From contig NZ_CP162414.1 in assembly GCF_040932005.1 (NCBI RefSeq), forward strand, positions 2,073,501 to 2,137,500: a DNA stretch of 64,000 nt, in the 5' to 3' direction. The notes beneath the pieces were generated by a model. The model saw only the letters and a program-made list of their open reading frames with translations, ran no database searches and had not been told where the DNA came from. Below, in pieces: positions 55,731 through 63,884 of this stretch. The stretch is from Aestuariibius sp. HNIBRBA575. Its GTDB lineage: Bacteria; Pseudomonadota; Alphaproteobacteria; Rhodobacterales; Rhodobacteraceae. Both the position numbers and the translations under genes were made by a program. Position 1 is the first letter of the stretch; each line of letters starts with the position of its first letter.

Positions 55731-56606
55731 ATGCAAATCGTCTTTCATATCGGGGCGAACCAAACCGACGAAGAGAGGTTGTTGAAATCGCTGTTGAAAA
55801 ACGGCGATGTGTTTTCACAACAAGGGATCAAAGTGCCCGGCCCCGGCAAATACCGTCGCCTTTTGCGTGAAACCATCAAGAACCTCCAGGGGGCAACCCC
55901 CTCAGAGGACACGCGCGACATACTGATTGATGCGATTTTGGACGATGAACAGGCCAACCGTTTGGTGATGAGCCATGTCTCTTTCTTTGGGGTTGCGCAG
56001 TGGATTTTTGACGGTGGCGAATTCTATGGATTGGCAGAACGCAAACTCACTGGATTGCGCGCCCTATTTCCCGACGATGAACTCGAACTACATTTTGCGA
56101 TCCGCAACCCGGCGACGTTTTTGCCCGCCATCATGAAAGATGCAAAAAGCAATGACATCAACGACTTCATGCGCGGAGTTGATCCAATGTCATTGCGCTG
56201 GTCGAATTTGATCACCCGGATAAAAACCTGTTTGCCCGACGTGCCTTTGACCGTTTGGAGCAACGAAGATACGCCGATGATCTGGGCGCAATTGATCCGG
56301 GAAATGTCTGGGGTAGACCCGCTGACAAAAATCGTTGGGGGGTTTGATTTGCTGTCCGCCATCATGAGCGAAGACGGCATGAAACGACTGCTGACCTATC
56401 TGAAATCGCATCCCCCCCAAACAGAGGTGCAAAAGCGGCGCATCGTTGCGGCGTTTTTGGACAAATTTGCGCTGGATGATCAGATAGAAGAGGAACTGGA
56501 TGTGCCCGGCTGGACCGACCACACAGTGGCGCTTTTGTCGGATCAATATGAGCAGGATATTGATCTCATTGCCCGTATGTCGGGCGTTAACTTTATTGCG
56601 CCCTAG
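55731..56606 (+). CDS. Hypothetical protein, sulfotransferase-like
   Basis: The 291-residue protein begins with MQIVFHIGANQTDEERLLKS, which resembles the PAPS-binding start HIGxxKTGTT of sulfotransferases, but lacks the Lys-Thr-Gly. A later AIRNPATFLPAIMKD resembles the second sulfotransferase binding region with RxP. No other family is recognised. Thus the fold may be sulfotransferase-like with an altered or lost cofactor site. It starts a two-gene unit; a methyltransferase gene begins 4 bases after its stop. Confidence 0.6.
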   Translation: MQIVFHIGANQTDEERLLKSLLKNGDVFSQQGIKVPGPGKYRRLLRETIKNLQGATPSEDTRDILIDAILDDEQANRLVMSHVSFFGVAQWIFDGGEFYGLAERKLTGLRALFPDDELELHFAIRNPATFLPAIMKDAKSNDINDFMRGVDPMSLRWSNLITRIKTCLPDVPLTVWSNEDTPMIWAQLIREMSGVDPLTKIVGGFDLLSAIMSEDGMKRLLTYLKSHPPQTEVQKRRIVAAFLDKFALDDQIEEELDVPGWTDHTVALLSDQYEQDIDLIARMSGVNFIAP

Positions 56607-56609
56607 ATC

Positions 56610-57800
56610 ATGAGCGTGCGGGATCAATACGAAGCCTATCCCTACCCGGCCCGTGATCCAGCGGATGAAAAAAAACGTCTGGTGCAAGGGTCGCCATCGC
56701 TGCCCACCGAAATCGACCATTTTCTGTTTGATGGCAGCCGCGATTGGACACGCCCGTTGCGGGTTTTGGTTGCGGGCGGTGGCACGGGCGATGGGCTTAT
56801 TCAGCTTGCGACCCTGCTGACCAAGGCCAATCGCCCTTATCAAATTGTCTATGTGGATTTGTCCACGTCATCGCGTAAAATCGCCGAAGAGCGCGCGCAG
56901 ATCCGCCAGTTGACAGACATCACATTTCTGACCGGCAGCCTGCTGGACGCGGCGAAACTTGGCCAATTTGACTATATCGATTGCTGCGGTGTCTTGCATC
57001 ACTTGCCTGACCCTGATGCCGGGTTTCACGCACTCAGATCTGCGCTTGCCCCCGGTGGCGGCATCGGTTTCATGGTCTATGCGCCTTATGGCCGCTCTGG
57101 TGTTTACCCTTTGCAGGACGCCTATAACGCATTGTTTTCTCAGCTATCTCCAGAAGAAAAACTAGCGGCAGCCAAATCGGTTCAGGAAAAATTGCCGGCC
57201 GGACATCCCTTTGCCAACAATCCCAATCTCGGGGATCACAAAGCCAGTGATGCGGGGTTTTATGACCTGTTGTTGCATTCGCAGGACCGATCCTATGATG
57301 TTGTGCAACTGACGGATGCCTTAACCCGCGCTGACCTGTCATTGGTGTCCTTTGCCACGCCCGGATTGTATCAACTTCAACGTTTTGCCCCCCGGCCTGC
57401 GGGTATGGATGACATCACCGCAATGGCCATCGCAGAAAAGCTAAACGGCACGATCAAGACCCATGTGGCCTATGCCGTGCCCATCAGCGAAGCCCGAAAT
57501 CCAGCACGACCCAACGGATCAAAACGCCCGCATATCCGGGGACCGATTACTAAAATTGCCCAAGTGGTGGCCAAAACTGGCATGCTGGCCCTTCAGGGCC
57601 AAGATCCGCGGATCACCCTGAATATTCCGCGCGCAGCAGCACCGCTATTGGCGCGTGCAAATGGTCAGTTTACCCTGGATCAGATCCGGGCCAAATCCGG
57701 GCTGGATCCAATCCAGTTTACCATGCTCTGGACACAGGTCGACAAGGCCCTCACGCCGTGGGGGCTCTTGCACTATTCGAACATTATCGCGTCGTTTTAG
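56610..57800 (+). CDS. SAM-dependent methyltransferase with C-terminal winged-helix-like extension
   Basis: The 396-residue protein has a class I methyltransferase core: RVLVAGGGTGDGLIQLA at about 50-67, the acidic IVYVDLS strand end, and IDCCGVLHHLPDP as the later motif. The N-terminal YPYPARDP motif is common in a group of such enzymes. The last 90 residues (ITLNIPRAAAPLLARANGQF onward) look like a helical or winged-helix domain. The substrate is unknown; being three bases after the sulfotransferase-like gene, they may act on one substrate. It ends one base before the gapR stop. Confidence 0.85.
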   Translation: MSVRDQYEAYPYPARDPADEKKRLVQGSPSLPTEIDHFLFDGSRDWTRPLRVLVAGGGTGDGLIQLATLLTKANRPYQIVYVDLSTSSRKIAEERAQIRQLTDITFLTGSLLDAAKLGQFDYIDCCGVLHHLPDPDAGFHALRSALAPGGGIGFMVYAPYGRSGVYPLQDAYNALFSQLSPEEKLAAAKSVQEKLPAGHPFANNPNLGDHKASDAGFYDLLLHSQDRSYDVVQLTDALTRADLSLVSFATPGLYQLQRFAPRPAGMDDITAMAIAEKLNGTIKTHVAYAVPISEARNPARPNGSKRPHIRGPITKIAQVVAKTGMLALQGQDPRITLNIPRAAAPLLARANGQFTLDQIRAKSGLDPIQFTMLWTQVDKALTPWGLLHYSNIIASF

Positions 57801-57801
57801 C

Positions 57802-58059
57802 TCACATACCCAGTGCGGATTTGTACATATCCATCACTGCCTCTTCTTCTGCGATGTCATCTGGTTCGCGCTTACGTAGGGCGACAACCTTGCGCAAAAC
57901 CTTTGTGTCATACCCGCGCCCTTTGGCTTCGGCCATCACCTCTTTTTGCTGCTCGGCGATGTCTTTCTTCTCGGCTTCCAGCCGTTCGTAACGCTCAATA
58001 AACTGGCGCAATTCATCTGCGGTGACACGGTATTGGGCGTCGGTGACGGAATCTGACAT
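57802..58059 (-). CDS. gapR: GapR family DNA-binding protein (DUF2312)
   Basis: The 85-residue protein has the GapR/DUF2312 pattern: [20 protein letters not shown] coiled coil, [20 protein letters not shown] and the end [15 protein letters not shown]. In Caulobacter GapR clamps overtwisted DNA ahead of replication and transcription and stimulates type II topoisomerases. The protein length and conserved Lys/Arg match. It is convergent with the methyltransferase gene with one base between. Confidence 0.92.
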   Translation of the reverse strand: MSDSVTDAQYRVTADELRQFIERYERLEAEKKDIAEQQKEVMAEAKGRGYDTKVLRKVVALRKREPDDIAEEEAVMDMYKSALGM

Positions 58060-58251
58060 AGGAACCTCAAGGCTGTTTGTTTGTTTTCTTCTGTGTGTTT
58101 CCTACAATCCCATCGCATTTGCCGCAAGATGGGCAAACAAACATTCCAAACCCGCGCGGATTGTGCATCAGAACCGTTGAAAACTTGAACATCTGCGCCA
58201 CATCCGATAACGCCTGCCACAGACCCAATTGCACCGTTCAAAGGACCTAAA

Positions 58252-58467
58252 ATGCAATATCTGATCTGGATTGGCGCCGCGATCTCTGCCCTTGGACTTG
58301 CTGGGATTTTCACATCAATTTACAAGGTGAACAGCGCCCGCAAACAGGGTTTATCAGACGAAGATCTGCGCGCACGCATTCAAAAAATCCTGCCGCTGAA
58401 CCTGGGATCGCTGTTTTTGTCCGTGATCGGGCTGATGATGGTCATTCTGGGCATTTCGTTTAGCTGA
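58252..58467 (+). CDS. Small hypothetical membrane protein
   Basis: The 71-residue product has two hydrophobic helices (about 3-22 and 50-69) with a charged middle (YKVNSARKQGLSDEDLRARIQKI). I do not recognise a family. AAGGACCTAAA precedes the ATG. Its end overlaps the convergent hydratase gene by eight bases. Confidence 0.65.
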   Translation: MQYLIWIGAAISALGLAGIFTSIYKVNSARKQGLSDEDLRARIQKILPLNLGSLFLSVIGLMMVILGISFS

Positions 58468-59830
58468 GCATCAGTGCCCGCCGACCCAGCGCGTCAAAGC
58501 CATCGGCGTATTTCGTCGCATCCGTGACCAATTCCGGCACCGCCCAAAACGGTGCGTCTTTGGACCAATCGGCCATGTCACGCTGCAAACGGGTCAATCC
58601 CATGATCTGTGCTGCCATCATCGGCCCGCCGCGCCAGCGCGGAAACCCAAGCCCGTGGATGGATAATGCATCGATATCAGCGCCTTTGGCGGCTTTGCGA
58701 TCCTCAATCAACTTGGCGCCTTCGACCATCAATGCCGAAATGATGCGTCGCTGAATTTCGTGACCATTGGGGCCAATGCGCGCATCAACTGCCCCAAAAA
58801 GCGGACGTTCAAAACCGTAATCCACCAATGCACCATCAATGTCGCGTTCAGAATATCCGTGATCGACCAGATAATTTGCAACCGCGCCAAACACATGCTG
58901 CAGACGCGACACGACGCCCCGCCCATCTGGATCCACAATCCGACGATTGGGCCCCTCGGCCTTCATCAGCTCTGCGCCAATTTCGCGTTCTGCCAGAAAG
59001 ACATGGCGCAAAGCGGTGGATTGCGGCCCATTCATGCATTCATCGGCCGCCGCTTTTTCAAAACTCAGCCCAGCATCAAACGGCAAAAGCAAGGCCGCCT
59101 CAACGCAATCGATAATTTTGGCCGGGGCAAGCAAAGGCGAGGTTTCAAGCGCCTTTCGCCGTCGCAGCGTTGTTTTCAGAAACACCTCACCTTGGCTAAG
59201 ATGGGTGCGAATATTACGCACGGGGCGCGGCGCGGCTCCGTTATCCATCAGCCCCATTGCATATGCAAACGCCCCCGTATGCAGATGCCCCTGCACCATT
59301 GAATCAATCAATCCAAGGGTTTGGGCCTGTTGCCCGGTGACATGTTGCCCCCCTAACATCAAATCCAATGCAGCCTCAGCGCCACATAATCGCGCCAAAC
59401 GTTGGGTTGCGCCCCCTTCTGGAACAATCCCCAATGTCACCTCAGGCAAACCAAGCGTGGCCAAAGGCGATGCAACCCGGTGATGCGCCGCCAAAGCCAG
59501 CGACATGCCGCTACCCAATGTTGGCCCATGCAATCCCGCAACAACCGGATGGGGGCATGCCTCAATCAGATTACACACATCACTAAGGCTGGGTTGGTTT
59601 TCAGACGATTTGCCCTGTGATCGGCCCATCGTGCGGATGTCATCCCCCGCCGAAAACAACTTTCCCTCAGCGATCAGGGTCACGGCTTTGACGTCTGGAT
59701 GGGTTTCGATTTTCTTGAAAACCTCAAACAACCCGGACAACACATCTGGTTCCAGCGCATTCACCGGCGGATTGGCCAGCGTCACAATAGCGATACCGCC
59801 CCGAATTCTGAATTTTACCAGTTTAGCCAC
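58460..59830 (-). CDS. Enoyl-CoA hydratase fused to a 3-hydroxyacyl-CoA dehydrogenase C-terminal region, NAD domain absent
   Basis: Residues 1-190 are a crotonase domain with oxyanion-hole segments (FSAGDDI at 59-65 and HGPTLGSGMSLAL at 101-113) and GLPEVTLGIVPEGGATQRL at 127-145. A linker follows to about 290. Residues 305-345 and 355-420 resemble the two C-terminal helical domains of FadB-type multifunctional enzymes (GLGFPRWRGGPMM at 393-405). The Rossmann NAD-binding domain (about 180 residues, GxGxMG loop) that should lie between is missing, and no frameshift is needed to read the chain. So it may be a hydratase/isomerase that uses the tail for dimer contact. The total is 456 residues versus about 700 for FadB. 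Confidence 0.82.
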   Translation of the reverse strand: MAKLVKFRIRGGIAIVTLANPPVNALEPDVLSGLFEVFKKIETHPDVKAVTLIAEGKLFSAGDDIRTMGRSQGKSSENQPSLSDVCNLIEACPHPVVAGLHGPTLGSGMSLALAAHHRVASPLATLGLPEVTLGIVPEGGATQRLARLCGAEAALDLMLGGQHVTGQQAQTLGLIDSMVQGHLHTGAFAYAMGLMDNGAAPRPVRNIRTHLSQGEVFLKTTLRRRKALETSPLLAPAKIIDCVEAALLLPFDAGLSFEKAAADECMNGPQSTALRHVFLAEREIGAELMKAEGPNRRIVDPDGRGVVSRLQHVFGAVANYLVDHGYSERDIDGALVDYGFERPLFGAVDARIGPNGHEIQRRIISALMVEGAKLIEDRKAAKGADIDALSIHGLGFPRWRGGPMMAAQIMGLTRLQRDMADWSKDAPFWAVPELVTDATKYADGFDALGRRALMLS

Positions 59831-59862
59831 AATTAATTACCTTTTCACAGACCCTTAGCCCA

Positions 59863-60192
59863 TTAATGAGAGGATACGCCCTCTGGGCAAAATACTTCGT
59901 AAACGCGTTCCAAAATAGGAATGACACGCGGATCGGCCAATGCATATCGAATGATGCGCCCATCCCGGTTGGCCTGAACCAACCCTTCGCTGCGCAACCG
60001 CGCCAATTGCCCGGACACATAGGATTGGCTGGCCCCCAGCACAATTTCCAATTCCCCCACACTGCGTTCACCCGGCACCAAGGCACACATCAATCGCAAT
60101 CGCGACGGGTTCGACAGCGCCTTTAGCAATGTGGCGGCTTCGTCTGCTGCGGCGGCAATGACCGCATCGGGAATAATAAAATCTTCAGGCAT
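59863..60192 (-). CDS. sqrR: ArsR-family persulfide-responsive repressor (SqrR/BigR type)
   Basis: The 109-residue protein has the ArsR fold and two cysteines, Cys36 (RLMCALVPGE) and Cys102 (YEVFCPEG). They are 66 residues apart, exactly as Cys41 and Cys107 of R. capsulatus SqrR, which form a tetrasulfide link when they sense persulfide. It is divergent from the persulfide dioxygenase gene with a 98-base gap that contains a palindrome. It therefore probably represses the downstream operon until sulfane sulfur appears. The ATG at 60192 was chosen; an upstream start adds five residues. Confidence 0.9.
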   Translation of the reverse strand: MPEDFIIPDAVIAAAADEAATLLKALSNPSRLRLMCALVPGERSVGELEIVLGASQSYVSGQLARLRSEGLVQANRDGRIIRYALADPRVIPILERVYEVFCPEGVSSH

Positions 60193-60212
60193 GGGCCTCC
60201 TGCTCACTGGAA

Positions 60213-60240
60213 TTGCCGCAAAATAAAAACATTTTAATAT
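60213..60240 (+). promoter_or_regulatory. Predicted promoter of the persulfide operon
   Basis: TTGCCG (60213-60218) and TAATAT (60235-60240) are 16 bases apart. The likely start is near 60247, giving a leader of about 44 bases. Confidence 0.55.
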
Positions 60241-60250
60241 TGAAATGTTT
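60227..60250. promoter_or_regulatory. Candidate SqrR/BigR operator
   Basis: AAACATTT (60227-60234) and AAATGTTT (60243-60250) are a perfect inverted repeat with an 8-base spacer. The R. capsulatus SqrR site is recalled as ATTC-N8-GAAT, the same geometry with different outer bases (here ATTT-N8-AAAT). It overlaps the -10 box and the transcript start. Confidence 0.7.
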
Positions 60251-60290
60251 CTGCGGCCAGCCTATTTTTGTCATCAAAGGAGAAATCATC

Positions 60291-61154
60291 ATGTCCCCTA
60301 TCGTAAAAGCTTTCTTCGACAACGCAACCAACACTGTGTCTTATGTGGTGCGCGATCCACAGGGCAACCAATGCGCCATCATCGATTCCGTGCTGGATTT
60401 CGACTATGCCTCTGGACGCACCGACACGGCATCGGCAGATCAGGTGATCGATTGGGTGCGCGATCAGGATCTGGATGTCACATGGATATTGGAAACACAT
60501 GTGCATGCCGACCACCTTTCTGCAGCGCCCTATATTCAACAACGCGTCGGTGGTAAAATTGGCATCGGGGATCAGATCACCGTGATCCAGGACACATTCG
60601 GAAAAGTGTTCAACGAAGGCACCGAATTTCAACGTGATGGCAGCCAGTTCGATCAGCTCTTTGTCCAAGGCGATACATTTGAAATCGGATCGCTCACAGG
60701 GCGGGTTTTACACACGCCCGGCCACACGCCGGCCTGCCTGACCTATGTGATCGCAGATACTGCGTTTGTCGGCGACACGATGTTTATGCCCGATTTTGGC
60801 ACTGCGCGGTGTGATTTCCCCGGCGGATCCTCGGAAATGCTGTTTGCATCGATCCAAAAAATCCTTGCTCTGCCGGACGCCACCAGAATTTTTGTCGGGC
60901 ACGACTACAAAGCGCCCGGGCGGGATGATTTTGCGTGGGAAACCACCGTGGCGGAACAAAAGGCGGCCAATATCCACGTCGGCGAAGGCAAAAACAAAGC
61001 CGCATTTGTGGAAATGCGCGACGCGCGGGATGCGACTTTGGCGATGCCAAAACTGATCATCCCATCGCTTCAGGTTAATATGCGCGCAGGCCAAATGCCC
61101 CCCGAAGACGAACAAGGTGACGTGTTTCTAAAGGTGCCGGTTAACAAGATATAA
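60291..61154 (+). CDS. blh: Persulfide dioxygenase-like metallo-beta-lactamase-fold enzyme
   Basis: The 287-residue protein is an ETHE1/Blh-type enzyme that oxidises glutathione persulfide to sulfite. It has the iron ligands in ETHVHADHLSA, HTPGHTPACLTY, FVGDTMFMPDFG and VGHDYKAPG. The ATG at 60291 follows AGGAGAAATCATC; the earlier in-frame start at 60213 would place the operator inside the gene and is rejected. It is the first gene of a likely five-gene unit with two membrane proteins and a DUF442 protein. Confidence 0.9.
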   Translation: MSPIVKAFFDNATNTVSYVVRDPQGNQCAIIDSVLDFDYASGRTDTASADQVIDWVRDQDLDVTWILETHVHADHLSAAPYIQQRVGGKIGIGDQITVIQDTFGKVFNEGTEFQRDGSQFDQLFVQGDTFEIGSLTGRVLHTPGHTPACLTYVIADTAFVGDTMFMPDFGTARCDFPGGSSEMLFASIQKILALPDATRIFVGHDYKAPGRDDFAWETTVAEQKAANIHVGEGKNKAAFVEMRDARDATLAMPKLIIPSLQVNMRAGQMPPEDEQGDVFLKVPVNKI

Positions 61155-61233
61155 CAAGGGCCTATCGCAAGGCCGTCATAGAATGGCCAGCGCAACAAAA
61201 CGCCCCAAATACCCGTCGCATAAAGGAGAGAAC

Positions 61234-61659
61234 ATGCAAACGGACTGGATTTACGGCCTCATCGGAGGCGGCTTGATCGGTGTGGCGGCGGCCATCTATT
61301 TGCTGGTCAATGGCCGGATCATGGGCGCGTCAGGGATTATCGGCGGCGTTGTGGATGGCTCTGCAAAAGATCAAACGTCTGAACGGATCGCATTTATCGC
61401 CGGGCTGGTTGGCATCCCAACGGTGATTGCGTTGTTGATGGGCGGGGCTGAAACGCATGCCACGCAAAATCTAGCGATCATCATTGCCGCGGGCCTGTTG
61501 GTTGGTATCGGCACACGGATCGCAAATGGCTGCACCAGTGGGCATGGCGTCTGCGGTATCTCTCGTTTTTCGCTGCGTGGCATGGTTGCAACCGTGTTTT
61601 ACATCGGTGCGGGTGGGTTGATCATGATCCTGTTCCGCCATGTTTTGGGGCTAATCTAA
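61234..61659 (+). CDS. YeeE/YedE-family sulfur transport subunit (PmpA-like)
   Basis: The 141-residue membrane protein has four hydrophobic segments and the family motif NGCTSGHGVCGISRFS, whose cysteines are thought to relay sulfur species. In BigR/SqrR regulons such proteins pair as PmpA and PmpB; the roles in thiosulfate or sulfane uptake are inferred. AAGGAGAG precedes the ATG. Its stop overlaps the next start by one base (TAATG). Confidence 0.88.
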   Translation: MQTDWIYGLIGGGLIGVAAAIYLLVNGRIMGASGIIGGVVDGSAKDQTSERIAFIAGLVGIPTVIALLMGGAETHATQNLAIIIAAGLLVGIGTRIANGCTSGHGVCGISRFSLRGMVATVFYIGAGGLIMILFRHVLGLI

Positions 61660-62090
61660 TGCGCAAAATTTTTGCTTTTATCGCCGGTGGTTTATTTGGC
61701 ACCGGGCTTTTGATTTCAGGGATGACCGACACTCTCAAAGTGCAGGGCTGGCTGGATGTTTTTGGCGACTGGGACCCGACATTGGCCTTTGTTATGGGCG
61801 GGGCGATCATCCCTATGGCAATCGCTTGGCGGTTCACTGCAGGGCGCAATCCGGCGCTGGGTGGTTTGTTTCCCCCCAAACCAAAGGCAGAACTGGGCCG
61901 CAATCTGGTTGTGGGGTCTATTCTGTTTGGCATGGGCTGGGGATTGGCCGGTCTGTGCCCCGGGCCCGCCATTGCATCCCTGTCTTTTGGTGGGCTTAGC
62001 GGGATCGTGTTTGTGGTTGCCATGGTTGCTGGTATGATCGCCGCGCCGCCCCTTCGGGCAAAACTCGACCAGATGCAGGCCACTCACTAA
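61659..62090 (+). CDS. YeeE/YedE-family sulfur transport subunit (PmpB-like, DUF6691)
   Basis: The 143-residue protein has about four hydrophobic segments and the motif GLCPGPAIASLSFGG, the PmpB-type partner of the GCTSGHGVCG half. The one-base overlap with the previous gene indicates that the two halves are made together and probably form one transporter. The function as a sulfane-sulfur or thiosulfate channel is by family analogy. Confidence 0.86.
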   Translation: MRKIFAFIAGGLFGTGLLISGMTDTLKVQGWLDVFGDWDPTLAFVMGGAIIPMAIAWRFTAGRNPALGGLFPPKPKAELGRNLVVGSILFGMGWGLAGLCPGPAIASLSFGGLSGIVFVVAMVAGMIAAPPLRAKLDQMQATH

Positions 62091-62104
62091 TCAGGACGCT
62101 TTTT

Positions 62105-62551
62105 ATGAACATCAACTACCTTTCGCCGAACTATGCCGTCAGCCCCCAAATAGCGCCGGATGATGTGCCTGCCCTGGTCAAAGAAGGCTTCACCACGGTT
62201 ATTTGCAACCGACCAGATGCGGAAATCCCTGCATCGATCTGCGCGCAAAATATGCGTTCCGTGGTCGAACAGGCCGGGTTGAAATTTGTCGATAACCCCT
62301 TTTCTCATCAGGATTTTTCGATGGATTTGGTCACAACCCAAGCCGCTGCGATAACGCAGGATCAAGGCAAGGTGTTTGCCTATTGTGCGTCTGGAAACCG
62401 GTGTTCAGTTTTGTGGGCGTTTGGGCAGGCACAAGCCGGTGAACTGGATGCAGATCAGATTATCGATGCCGCTGCGCAGGCGGGATATGATCTGCGAGGC
62501 ATGAAACCTCAGCTGCAAACGCTGGCGCCGTCAAAACCAAACCAAGCGTAA
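62105..62551 (+). CDS. DUF442/TIGR01244 sulfur transferase-like protein
   Basis: The 148-residue protein has a protein-phosphatase-like fold of the TIGR01244 group with YCASGNRCSVLW, a Cys-x5-Arg-like loop holding the active Cys of the phosphatase/rhodanese-like reaction. In some Blh proteins this domain is fused in front of the beta-lactamase domain; here it is separate but in the same operon, 14 bases after the PmpB-like gene. It may handle persulfide groups, by inference. Confidence 0.85.
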   Translation: MNINYLSPNYAVSPQIAPDDVPALVKEGFTTVICNRPDAEIPASICAQNMRSVVEQAGLKFVDNPFSHQDFSMDLVTTQAAAITQDQGKVFAYCASGNRCSVLWAFGQAQAGELDADQIIDAAAQAGYDLRGMKPQLQTLAPSKPNQA

Positions 62552-62573
62552 CTTGGCCTCGTCCCGATTGGGG

Positions 62574-63788
62574 TTAGTCATCGTCGTCAAGCGGAGGCAG
62601 CTCCATCGGGAAACCATCCCCAAGCTCTAGACCAGTGTCAGAGTCTTCAGCGCCCGCATCAGGATCAAAGTCAAGATCAAGCGCGATCCCACCGCCACCA
62701 ATATCCGGTAATTCATCGGATTCCGACTGCGCGTCATCCATGTCACCGATATCCAGCGGCATCGCGGCGGGCATATCTGGGTCAGGCAGATCGATACCGG
62801 TATCGATGTCTGGGTCAAACGCCCCCATTTCCATTGCCATTTCTGGCCCTGCATCAGCGGCCATCATCCCACCAGCTTCTAGCAATCCGGCGCCACCTCC
62901 GGGGGAAACGTCATGCATTTCCGGTGTTTCAGGATCCTCGATCCGAATGGCGCACATACCATTGACCTGCCCCAACCGACCACGTGCAATTGTACGGCCA
63001 TCCGAATCCGTCAACTTCAGATCTGTAACCTTACATCCATGGAGCGGCAGGACCTGCCCCACTTCGAATGATTCCGCATCTTTCAGCGTGAGCCGCATTT
63101 TGTGCAACACCGCGTGCAATTGCGTCGGCGCGGTTGAAACGACGCCGGTCAATTCCTGCTGCCAACCGGTTGGCGCATTGTTTTCGCCCACATATTCGAC
63201 CTCAGGGGGCAATGCCTGCGCAAGTGTCAGTTCCCCGTGCCGATCCCCTGCCCCAACGTCCAAGGCAATGCGCACAAACCGATATTTTACGGATTCAAGC
63301 ATCAAGCTGGCGGCGCGTGGATCTTGAATTCGCGCCTTGGAACGGACCAGATCAAGCCAGCCGATCAGTTCTGACTCATCTGCATTGCTGCTGACGTCAC
63401 GCACAAATGTGTCCACCACAGGTCCACACAGCGCTGCATCCACAGCAGAAACGGCGCGTTCGCTGGCGGGACCATTGCCCAATCGCCCCATGGTTTGCAT
63501 TTCGACAATTGCAGTGCGCAGTTGCAAATCCATTGCGCTGACGCCGCTCGGGCGTCCCCGGATCGCAAGGCAAATCAGCAAATCATCCGCATTCAGGCGC
63601 GATATGACCTCAGCCAGAGATAAGATTTCGACCTGAACATTGGTCACCGTCACCAACAGACCCGCCGCACGTTCAGCCGCACGTTCCCATCCCAACCGCA
63701 ATAGTCGCGTTGGGGAATTGGCAGATTCCTCGTTTACTCTGTCCTGAGTCGACGCCATCTGCCCGAGAATCGATTGTCCACCGTCCAT
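62574..63788 (-). CDS. FliM/FliN-family (SpoA) protein with long acidic tail
   Basis: The 404-residue protein has an N-terminal helical part (RLLRLGWERAAERAAGLLVTVTNVQVEI) and a SpoA domain at about 222-284 (VLHKMRLTLKDAESFEVGQVL and GRTIARGRLGQVNGMCAIRIED across that range) as in the flagellar switch proteins FliM and FliN. Residues 285-404 are very rich in Asp, with Gly and Pro, ending DDDD, and seem disordered. It may be a roseobacter FliM-like switch protein or a related export component. It is not beside other flagellar genes within the window. The gene upstream is the kinase whose end is cut. Confidence 0.75.
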   Translation of the reverse strand: MDGGQSILGQMASTQDRVNEESANSPTRLLRLGWERAAERAAGLLVTVTNVQVEILSLAEVISRLNADDLLICLAIRGRPSGVSAMDLQLRTAIVEMQTMGRLGNGPASERAVSAVDAALCGPVVDTFVRDVSSNADESELIGWLDLVRSKARIQDPRAASLMLESVKYRFVRIALDVGAGDRHGELTLAQALPPEVEYVGENNAPTGWQQELTGVVSTAPTQLHAVLHKMRLTLKDAESFEVGQVLPLHGCKVTDLKLTDSDGRTIARGRLGQVNGMCAIRIEDPETPEMHDVSPGGGAGLLEAGGMMAADAGPEMAMEMGAFDPDIDTGIDLPDPDMPAAMPLDIGDMDDAQSESDELPDIGGGGIALDLDFDPDAGAEDSDTGLELGDGFPMELPPLDDDD

Positions 63789-63884
63789 CGTTGCCCGATA
63801 CTCACTTGATCTGTTCTTTCGCAGATTAATTCGCCAAGGTTACCAGTAACCTAACACAATCCGGTTTCCTGCAGATCAAATCAC

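Noticed and set aside
60213..60290. Longer N-terminus of the persulfide dioxygenase
   Set aside because: It would place the -10 box and operator inside the gene, and the extra 26 residues have no family match. The ATG at 60291 has AGGAG upstream.
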